From assembly GCA_003164275.1 (NCBI GenBank), contig PLSY01000241.1:1-19707 (forward strand): DNA of 19,707 bases, given 5' to 3'. The translations under genes were made by a program, and so were the position numbers. Position 1 is the first letter of the stretch, and each line of letters begins with the position of its first letter. The notes beneath the pieces are model-generated. The model saw only the letters and a list, made by a program, of their open reading frames with translations. It was not told the DNA's origin and ran no database searches. The stretch comes from Acidimicrobiaceae bacterium. GTDB taxonomy: Bacteria; Actinomycetota; Acidimicrobiia; Acidimicrobiales; RAAP-2. Shown here one piece after another: positions 14,193 through 19,707 of this stretch.

Positions 14193-15173
14193 ATGACAGA
14201 ACCGATCCCGCCCACCGTCGCCGTCCATCTCACCGGGGACGACTTGCGCCTGGCCATGGAGCACGACGTGCGATCAGGTCTCTCCACGATGCCGAGGAGC
14301 ATCCCGCCGGTCTACTTCTACGACGACCGGGGCAGCCGCCTTTTCGACGAGATCACCCGGCTCCCCGAGTACTACCCGACGAGGGCCGAGCGCTCCATCC
14401 TCGACGCCCATGGCAAGGACATCGCCGAGCGCTCGGGAGCCGACACCCTGGTCGAGCTCGGAGCCGGCACCTGTGACAAGTCCCGGGTCCTCCTGGATGC
14501 CATGGGCTCGACAGGCAAGCTCAAGCGGTTCGTGCCCCTCGACGTCAGCGACACCACCTTGTGGGAAGCGGCGTGCGCCCTGTCGGACGAGTACCCGGGC
14601 CTGGCCGTCTCGGCGGTGGTGGCCGACTTCCATCTCCACCTGGACCTCCTTCCCGTCGACGGTCGCCGCCTCTTCGCCTTCCTCGGCGGCACCATCGGCA
14701 ATCTCGACCCAGGACAGCGTGGGCAGTTCTACGCCGAGCTGGCCAAGGTCATGGCCATGGACGACCGGCTCCTGCTCGGCACCGACCTGATCAAGGACCG
14801 GGCACGACTGATCGCTGCCTACGACGACGCCCAGGGCGTCACGGCCGAGTTCAACCGCAACGTGCTCCACGTGCTCAACCGTGAGCTCCATGCCGACTTC
14901 GAGCCCGGACGCTTCGAGCACGTGGCCCGGTGGAACGTCGACCACCACCGGATCGAGATGTGGCTGCGCTCAATGGTCGACCAGCACGTTCGGGTGGCCG
15001 ACCTCGACCTCGAGCTCGACTTCTCTGCCGGGGAGGAAATGCTGACCGAGATCAGCACCAAGTTCTCCCCCGAGGCACTCGAAGCCGAGCTGAGCGAGTG
15101 CGGCTTCGTCATCGAGTCGATGTGGTCGTCCGAGGGTGACGAGTTCCTCCTCACCCTGGCCCGCCCGGCCTGA
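14193..15173 (+). CDS. egtD: L-histidine N-alpha-methyltransferase EgtD
   Basis: A 326-aa SAM enzyme that trimethylates histidine to hercynine, the first step of ergothioneine synthesis. Seen: PEYYPTRAE (Tyr60), SAM loop ELGAGTCDKSR (88-98), LDVSD, FLGGTIGNLDP (Gly165, Asn170), LGTDLIKD, AAYDD (Tyr210), GVTAEFNRN, IEMWL (Met256) and TEIS (Glu286, Ser288). With an offset of +4 these match the histidine-binding residues Tyr56, Asn166, Tyr206, Met252, Glu282 and Ser284 of the Mycobacterium smegmatis enzyme, so substrate use is well supported. The ATG at 14193 follows AAGGA. It is 43 nt downstream of egtB on the same strand, forming a two-gene pathway unit; the order egtB-egtD follows the mycobacterial order with egtC missing. 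Confidence 0.95.
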   Translation: MTEPIPPTVAVHLTGDDLRLAMEHDVRSGLSTMPRSIPPVYFYDDRGSRLFDEITRLPEYYPTRAERSILDAHGKDIAERSGADTLVELGAGTCDKSRVLLDAMGSTGKLKRFVPLDVSDTTLWEAACALSDEYPGLAVSAVVADFHLHLDLLPVDGRRLFAFLGGTIGNLDPGQRGQFYAELAKVMAMDDRLLLGTDLIKDRARLIAAYDDAQGVTAEFNRNVLHVLNRELHADFEPGRFEHVARWNVDHHRIEMWLRSMVDQHVRVADLDLELDFSAGEEMLTEISTKFSPEALEAELSECGFVIESMWSSEGDEFLLTLARPA

Positions 15174-15191
15174 ATCGCCGTTCAGGGCCGG

Positions 15192-16562
15192 CTACTCGTC
15201 GCCCAGGTCCTTCACCGCAACCTCGATGGCCCGGTGAAACGTCGGGTAGGCGTAGATCATGTGGCGCAGCTGTTTGGTCGGTACCTCGGCGTGGACGGCC
15301 AGCACCAGGAAGGACAGCACCTCACCGCCCCACGGGCCGGCTGACGTGGCCCCGACCAGCACACCCCGGTCGGCGTCTTCGACCAACTTGATGAAGCCTC
15401 TGTTGCCGGCCTTGTGGATCCACCCCCGGGCGGAGGTCGGGACGTCGGCCATGCCCACCCGCACGGAGATCCCTTTGTCACGTGCCCCTTGCTCACTGAG
15501 ACCCACCGACCCGATCTCCGGGTCGGTGAAGGTGACCTTGGGCACGGCCCGGTAGTCGGCGGGGACGACCTCTTGGCCGAGGATGTCCCGGACCACGATG
15601 TCGGCCTGATACATGGAGACGTGGGTGAACGCGCCCTTGCCGGTGATGTCACCGACGGCCCAGACGTCGCCTGCGCCCTCCACCCGGAGGTGGTCGTCGA
15701 CAGGCAGGGCCTTGGCTGCGGGGTCGACGCCGATGGAGGCGACGTTGAGCGCTACGAGGTCAGCCCGGCGCCCGGCGGCCACCAGGAGCTGGTCGACCAC
15801 TACGTCCTCCCCGTCGTCGAGGCCGATGGTGAATCGTCCGCCGTCGTGGCGCACCGACTCGATGGTCACCTTGGTGCGCACGTCGATCCCCTCCTCGGCG
15901 AACACGTCGGCCAGCAGTGCTCCGGACTCCGGCTCCTCCGGCCCGACCAGGTGCTCACCCATCTCCAGGACGGTCACGGCCGAGCCGAACCGGGAGAACA
16001 CCTGGGCGAGCTCGACACCGATGGCCCCTCCCCCGAGAACGGCGAGGTGTGACGGCACCTCCTCGGCCTCGATGGCCTGACGGTTTGTCCAGTAGGGCGT
16101 GTCGGACAGGCCGTCGATCGGCGGGATCCACGCCCGGGTGCCGGTCCCGATCACCACGGCCCGTCGGGCGGTGAACACCTGGTCGCCCACGGCCACCTGG
16201 CCCGGGCCGACGAGTCGGCCCCACCCGCGGACGAGCCGTCCTCCCTTGTCCTCGAACCGCTTGACGGCGACGGTGTCGTCCCACGAGTCGGTCGCTTCCT
16301 CCCGGATCCTCTTCGCCACCGGGGCCCAGTCCGGCTCGACAGTGGCAGAGCCCGCCATTCCCTTCACCCGACCGGCCTCGGCCAGGAGGTCAGCCGCTCG
16401 GATCATCATCTTCGAAGGCACGCATCCCCAGTACGGGCACTCGCCTCCGACCAGCTCGGCGTCAATCCCGATCACATCGAGGCCGGCCGAGGCCAGGCGA
16501 CCAGCCACGTCCTCACCTCCGGGCCCCATGCCGATCACGATCACGTCTGCCTGGTCGTCCAC
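15192..16562 (-). CDS. Flavoprotein disulfide reductase family (Lpd/MerA-like), atypical
   Basis: A 456-aa NAD(P)H/FAD oxidoreductase of the pyridine nucleotide-disulfide family. Seen: FAD Rossmann VIVIGMGPGGEDVAGRLA (residues 7-24), redox-active pair GECPYWGCVPSK (Cys42, Cys47), NAD(P) Rossmann HLAVLGGGAIGVELAQVF, second FAD motif DVWAVGDITGKGAF, and the C-terminal dimer domain (VPKVTFTDPEIGSVGLSE). The active-site dyad of true disulfide reductases (AHPTLHE in E. coli Lpd) is AYPTFHR here, so catalytic His becomes Tyr439 and Glu becomes Arg444. The C-x4-C spacing is normal but its interior (PYWG) differs from the usual LNVG. The GTG start at 16562 has AAGGAG six bases upstream. The substrate is unknown; thiol, quinone or metal reduction are options. 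It converges with egtD (gap 18 nt) and is divergent from the DUF427 gene. Confidence 0.85.
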   Translation of the reverse strand: MDDQADVIVIGMGPGGEDVAGRLASAGLDVIGIDAELVGGECPYWGCVPSKMMIRAADLLAEAGRVKGMAGSATVEPDWAPVAKRIREEATDSWDDTVAVKRFEDKGGRLVRGWGRLVGPGQVAVGDQVFTARRAVVIGTGTRAWIPPIDGLSDTPYWTNRQAIEAEEVPSHLAVLGGGAIGVELAQVFSRFGSAVTVLEMGEHLVGPEEPESGALLADVFAEEGIDVRTKVTIESVRHDGGRFTIGLDDGEDVVVDQLLVAAGRRADLVALNVASIGVDPAAKALPVDDHLRVEGAGDVWAVGDITGKGAFTHVSMYQADIVVRDILGQEVVPADYRAVPKVTFTDPEIGSVGLSEQGARDKGISVRVGMADVPTSARGWIHKAGNRGFIKLVEDADRGVLVGATSAGPWGGEVLSFLVLAVHAEVPTKQLRHMIYAYPTFHRAIEVAVKDLGDE

Positions 16563-16759
16563 GGGTTGCTCCTTCGGTCGGCGGGCCGCCACGTGGCGGC
16601 GAGTACCCGGGTGACCGCTCGAATGGCCGATCCCGGTGCCAACGGTTCTACCCCACCATCCACCCTTTGCCGGAGAGTCCGGGAGCGAGGTGTGCTCGTC
16701 GGGCGGCTGCACCCATGCCCTTTGGGGAACATCTCTGCGCCCGGGGTGTTGTACCGCCC

Positions 16760-17053
16760 ATGACAGTGAAAGCGACATGGAACGGAAAAGTCCTGGCCGA
16801 AAGCGACGAGACGGTCGTGGTCGAGGGAAACCACTACTTCCCCGCCGACAGCGTCAATGACCAGTACTTCGTGCCCAGCGAGACCACGAGCCACTGCCCG
16901 TGGAAGGGCGAGGCCAGCTACCGATCGGTGGTGGTCGACGGCGCCCGCAACGACGACGCCGCCTGGTTCTACCCCGAACCCAAAGAGGCAGCCAAGGAGA
17001 TCACCGACAGAGTGGCCTTCTGGAAGGGCGTCGTCGTCGAAGAAGTGGCCTGA
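16760..17053 (+). CDS. DUF427 family protein
   Basis: A 97-aa soluble protein that is nearly all DUF427 domain. Seen: MTVKATWNGKVLAESD, VVEGNHYFP, the conserved SHCPWKGEASYRSVVVDG core (about residues 44-61), AAWFYPEPKEAAKEI and DRVAFWKGVVVEE. The family forms a small beta-rich fold with a conserved Cys-Pro-Trp-Lys-Gly loop; its biochemical function is not established. The ATG at 16760 starts exactly at the domain and no ribosome site precedes it, so it may be leaderless; an in-frame ATG upstream at 16667 would add 31 residues without family features and is disfavoured. It converges with rlmB across 21 nt and is divergent from the flavoprotein across 197 nt. Confidence 0.88.
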   Translation: MTVKATWNGKVLAESDETVVVEGNHYFPADSVNDQYFVPSETTSHCPWKGEASYRSVVVDGARNDDAAWFYPEPKEAAKEITDRVAFWKGVVVEEVA

Positions 17054-17074
17054 CCGAAGCAACCGGCCGAGGAA

Positions 17075-18073
17075 TCACCTCGAGCGCTGGCGGGCCACGT
17101 CGAAGCAAGCGATGGCCCCGGCGGTCGACACGTTGAGTGAGGACAAAGAGCCGTGCTGGGGGATGGAGGCGAGGGCGTCGCAGCGCTTGCGGGTGAGGGC
17201 GGCGAGGCCGGCACCCTCCGAGCCGAGGACGAGGGCGACGGGCTGATCGCCCAGAGGCAGCTCGTAGAGCGACTGGTCAGCCTCTCCCACCAGGCCGACC
17301 GACCACACCCCGAGCTGAGTGAGCTTTTGCAGGGCGACCGGGATGCCGGCCACGAGAGCCATGGGCAGGTATTCGATGGCCCCGGCGGCCACCTTGGCCA
17401 CTGTCGGCGACAGGTGGGCCGAGCGATGTCGCGGCAACACGATGCCGGTCACCCCGGCGCACTCGGCACTCCGCAGGAGCGCCCCCAGATTGTGGGGGTC
17501 GGTGATCCCGTCGAGCACCAACAAGAACGGGACGCGACCACGGCGAGACGGCTCGCACAACGCCTCGAGGGGAGTCTCTTCGACCGGGCGGGCCAGGGCC
17601 ACTACGCCCTGCGCGGTCTCGGTTCGGGCTACCGAGTCGATGCGTCGACGGGACACGTACTCGACCCGTACGCGTCGCCTGGTTGCCAGCTGTTCGATCT
17701 CGTCGAGGATGGGCGAGGCGTCCATGCCCTCGGCCATGAACAGCGACTTGACCGAGCGCCGATTGGCGTCCAGCAGCTCGCGGACAGCCTGGCGACCCTC
17801 CACCTGCTCCCCGCCGAGGCCCTGGACGGCAGTCGGCTTCCTCGTCCCCGGGCCGCCGGCGAACCGATCACCCTGGCCGCCCGACCGCGAGGCGGCGGAT
17901 CCCGTCCGTCCCTTCTGAGCCCCTGTCCGTCCTGCGGACCCCCGACCGGCGGGCCGGCCGGCACCCCGTGGGCTCTCCTTGGCCGCACCCCCCCGTTTGC
18001 CCACGGGGGGTGGCCCGTTGTTCCGTCCGCCACCCGGGCGCCCCCGCCCTGATCCACTCTTGGCCGGGCTCAT
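17075..18073 (-). CDS. rlmB: 23S rRNA 2'-O-ribose methyltransferase (RlmB-like, SpoU family)
   Basis: A 332-aa SPOUT methyltransferase predicted to methylate the ribose of G2251 (E. coli numbering) of 23S rRNA. Seen: an N-terminal Gly/Arg/Ser-rich disordered extension (about residues 1-88), a substrate-binding domain starting VEGRQAVRELL, then SpoU motifs 1 (LDGITDPHNLGALLRSAECA), 2 (VALVLGSEGAGL) and 3 (IPQHGSLSSLNVSTAGAI). In motif 3 the usual IPM becomes IPQH. The asparagine and arginine of motif 1 and the SLNVS core are retained. The start overlaps the ispF stop as ATGA. A related SpoU enzyme with another rRNA target is possible, but the actinobacterial ispD-ispF-rlmB neighbourhood favours RlmB. 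Confidence 0.9.
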   Translation of the reverse strand: MSPAKSGSGRGRPGGGRNNGPPPVGKRGGAAKESPRGAGRPAGRGSAGRTGAQKGRTGSAASRSGGQGDRFAGGPGTRKPTAVQGLGGEQVEGRQAVRELLDANRRSVKSLFMAEGMDASPILDEIEQLATRRRVRVEYVSRRRIDSVARTETAQGVVALARPVEETPLEALCEPSRRGRVPFLLVLDGITDPHNLGALLRSAECAGVTGIVLPRHRSAHLSPTVAKVAAGAIEYLPMALVAGIPVALQKLTQLGVWSVGLVGEADQSLYELPLGDQPVALVLGSEGAGLAALTRKRCDALASIPQHGSLSSLNVSTAGAIACFDVARQRSR

Positions 18074-18591
18074 CGTCCATCCTCCGTCTGCTCCACAGCT
18101 GTTCCCGTCATCAGCACCACCGCGGTGCAGGCAATCCCTTCCGCCCGCCCGAGGGCGCCGAGCCCTTCGGCCCTGGTGGCCTTCACGTTCACCGGCGCTC
18201 CGAGGGCATCAGCCAGCCGGCCGGCCATCTGTTCGACGAACGGAGCCAGCCGGGGCCGCTCGGCCACCACCGTGCAGTCGGCATTGACCGGCACCCAGCC
18301 GGCATCCTCGGCCAGGCTGAGCATGCGGGCGAGGATCTCCATGCTGTCGGCATTGCGCCATCGCGGGTCGGTGTCGGGGGCATGGCGGCCGAGATCGCCG
18401 AGCCCGGCCGCCCCGAGGACGGCGTCGGCGATGGCATGGGCCACCGCATCAGCGTCACTGTGGCCCTCGAGGCCCTGGGCGCCGTCCCCGGTGATGGTGA
18501 CGCCGCCGAGCATGAGCGGGCGCCCGGGCGCGTCGGAGAACCGGTGCACGTCGATCCCCTGGCCGATCCGCAACCGGAAGGCCGCGCTCAC
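18070..18591 (-). CDS. ispF: 2-C-methyl-D-erythritol 2,4-cyclodiphosphate synthase IspF
   Basis: A 173-aa enzyme of the MEP isoprenoid pathway. It forms the cyclic diphosphate from CDP-ME 2-phosphate, as a trimer with zinc. Seen: GIDVHRF (zinc ligands Asp and His), LEGHSDADAVAHAIADAVLG (third zinc His), GDLGRHAPDTDPRWRNADS, and KATRAEGLGALGRAEGIA (the KATT motif reads KATR). The GTG start at 18591 overlaps the ispD stop as GTGA, and its own stop overlaps the rlmB ATG, so the three genes are translationally coupled. It acts one step after IspE, downstream of IspD, whose gene precedes it. Confidence 0.96.
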   Translation of the reverse strand: MSAAFRLRIGQGIDVHRFSDAPGRPLMLGGVTITGDGAQGLEGHSDADAVAHAIADAVLGAAGLGDLGRHAPDTDPRWRNADSMEILARMLSLAEDAGWVPVNADCTVVAERPRLAPFVEQMAGRLADALGAPVNVKATRAEGLGALGRAEGIACTAVVLMTGTAVEQTEDGR

Positions 18592-19244
18592 CTGTTCGCC
18601 ATCTGGATGAGGGCATCGGCCATGGCCAGATCGTCAGGGTTGGTGATCTTCAGGTTGCGAGGCTCGCCGGGAACCACGACCACGAGCGATCCGAGCCGCT
18701 CGAGGAGCCCGGCGTCATCGGTCGCCTCCCCGCCCGAGCGGTGGGCCGAGCGGAGTGCTTCGGCCTTGAACGCCTGGGGGGTCTGGACGGCCACCAGCCC
18801 CTCTCGTTCGACGGTCGCCACGATGGCCCCGTCGACAGCCCGCTTCAGCGTGTCGGAGACGGCGAGCACGGGGATCGCTCCGTCAACGCCGGGAACCCGC
18901 ACGGCATCGAGTACGGCGGCGAACAGATCGGCGGTGGCGAGGGGGCGTGCGGCGTCGTGGACCACGATGATGTCGGCCTCCTCAGGCACGGCGGCGAGGC
19001 CGGCGCGGACCGAGTCGGCCCTCGTCGCCCCGCCGGTCACCGTCCGGTCTGCGCCCATCTCGTCGGGGGAGCCATCGGCCGTGGACCGACGGGCGGCCTC
19101 GGGAACGACCAGCACCACGCCGGCGGCCACCGAGCGACAGGCCTCGATCGACCAGGCGGCGACGGGGCGACCGGAGAGGTGGAGAAACTGCTTCAGTCCG
19201 CCGAACCGGCGGCCTGAACCGCCTGCCACCACGATGGCCCACAC
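18588..19244 (-). CDS. ispD: 2-C-methyl-D-erythritol 4-phosphate cytidylyltransferase IspD
   Basis: A 218-aa cytidylyltransferase of the MEP pathway: MEP plus CTP gives CDP-ME. Seen: AIVVAGGSGRRFGGLKQFLHL (CTP loop with the conserved Arg and Lys), TRADSVRAGLAAV, IIVVHDAARPL, DGAIPVLAVSDTLK, VQTPQAF, ATDDAGLLERLG and NLKITNPDDL. All family motifs are present and length is normal. The start is GTG 19244, 14 nt after the carD stop; no strong ribosome site is seen, which suggests reinitiation from carD. The stop overlaps ispF. Confidence 0.96.
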   Translation of the reverse strand: MWAIVVAGGSGRRFGGLKQFLHLSGRPVAAWSIEACRSVAAGVVLVVPEAARRSTADGSPDEMGADRTVTGGATRADSVRAGLAAVPEEADIIVVHDAARPLATADLFAAVLDAVRVPGVDGAIPVLAVSDTLKRAVDGAIVATVEREGLVAVQTPQAFKAEALRSAHRSGGEATDDAGLLERLGSLVVVVPGEPRNLKITNPDDLAMADALIQMANR

Positions 19245-19258
19245 GGGCCCCGCTCGGC

Positions 19259-19707
19259 TCAGGGCAGCGCCTCGTTGAGGCGAACCTCTGCGGTCTCCTC
19301 GTCGACCCCGAGAGCGAAGGTCAACTCGGACACCAGGATCTGCCGGGCCCGCTGGAGCATCCGCTTCTCCCCGGCCGACAGGCCCTTGTCCTTGTCGCGG
19401 ATGGAGAGATTTCGCACCACCTCGGCCACCTGGTAGATGTCACCGGAGCGGAGCTTCTCGGAGTGGTTCTTGTAGCGTCGCGACCAGTTGGTGGGCATCC
19501 GCGCTTCCTTCTTCCGGAGGACGGCGAACACCTCTTCAACCTCTTCGTCATTGATCACTTCCCGCAGACCGACCCCGTCGGTGTTGTCAGCGGGGACCAT
19601 CAACGTCAGGTCTCCATAGGCAAGTCGGAGTACCAGGTACTCCTGCTTCTTGCCGAATGCCTCTTTGGTCTCGCGTCGCTCTACTACTGCCGCGCCGTGG
19701 TGCGGGT
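19259..19707 (-). CDS. carD: CarD-family RNA polymerase-binding regulator (5' end cut by window edge)
   Basis: The last about 148 codons of CarD, which binds the RNA polymerase beta subunit and upstream DNA to stabilise open promoter complexes, especially at rRNA promoters. Seen from the window edge: PHHGAAVVERR (end of the first Tudor-like strand set), KKQEYLVLRLAYGDLTLMVPADN (RNAP-interaction domain), GLREVI, then the helical DNA-binding domain with MPTNWSRRYKNHSEKL (the conserved Trp), SGDIYQVAEVVRNLSIRDKDKGLSAGEK and RMLQRARQILVSELTFA. Only the first residues are missing. It is immediately upstream of ispD in the common actinobacterial order carD-ispD-ispF. Confidence 0.95.
   Translation of the reverse strand, partial: PHHGAAVVERRETKEAFGKKQEYLVLRLAYGDLTLMVPADNTDGVGLREVINDEEVEEVFAVLRKKEARMPTNWSRRYKNHSEKLRSGDIYQVAEVVRNLSIRDKDKGLSAGEKRMLQRARQILVSELTFALGVDEETAEVRLNEALP

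Noticed and set aside
17068..17082. CGAGG-AATCA-CCTCG hairpin between DUF427 and rlmB as a bidirectional terminator
   Set aside because: Only five base pairs, overlaps the rlmB stop, and has no T-run.
1..19707. CRISPR arrays, transposases, integrases, toxin-antitoxin or defence genes
   Set aside because: No regularly spaced repeats and no matching protein motifs were seen on either strand.

Overview
This is a high-GC window with GTG, TTG and probable leaderless starts. Its genes are typical of Actinomycetota: CarD, a GpgS-type glucosyl-3-phosphoglycerate synthase, the ergothioneine genes EgtB and EgtD, a LytR_C protein and DUF427. The best guess is an uncultured actinobacterium, possibly class Acidimicrobiia. 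The class is inferred from gene style only, because no phylogenetic marker was compared.

Layout. (1) 1-1338: the 5' part of a threonine synthase gene (minus strand, running off the left edge), divergent from gpgS. (2) 1468-3626: a translationally coupled TetR repressor and 14-helix MFS efflux pump on the minus strand. The tetR promoter is readable (-35 TTGACA, -10 CACAAT), with a palindromic operator between the two boxes. (3) 3712-6681: trehalose-6-phosphate synthase (plus) convergent with trehalose-6-phosphate phosphatase (minus), the latter 12 nt downstream of a Thr-rich membrane-anchored LytR_C protein gene. With gpgS, this half of the window leans toward compatible solutes and glycosyl phosphates. 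(4) 6812-9890: an intact tRNA-Thr(UGU), followed about 3.0 kb later by an exact 47-bp direct copy of its 3' half. Between them lie a decayed FtsX-like ABC permease (two frameshifts and a stop) and an intact CrtI/PYROXD2-like FAD oxidoreductase. This looks like a relic of tRNA-targeted integration, but no integrase is present. (5) 10114-12727: a MarR regulator and a ClC chloride transporter fused to CBS and TrkA-C/RCK-C domains. (6) 12893-15173: egtB-egtD, a two-gene ergothioneine pathway. EgtB has sequence features of the cysteine-using subtype, and egtA and egtC are not beside it. (7) 15192-16562: a flavoprotein disulfide reductase that keeps the redox disulfide but lacks the usual His-Glu dyad, divergent from a DUF427 gene. 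(8) 17075-19707: a minus-strand housekeeping cluster carD-ispD-ispF-rlmB (rRNA transcription, MEP isoprenoid pathway, 23S rRNA methylation) with overlapping start/stop codons.

No CRISPR array, transposase, toxin-antitoxin pair or recognisable defence system was found. The observations most worth following are the EgtB subtype with its minimal gene set, the tRNA-bounded 3-kb segment, the ClC-CBS-RCK fusion with altered transport residues, and the dyad-less disulfide reductase.
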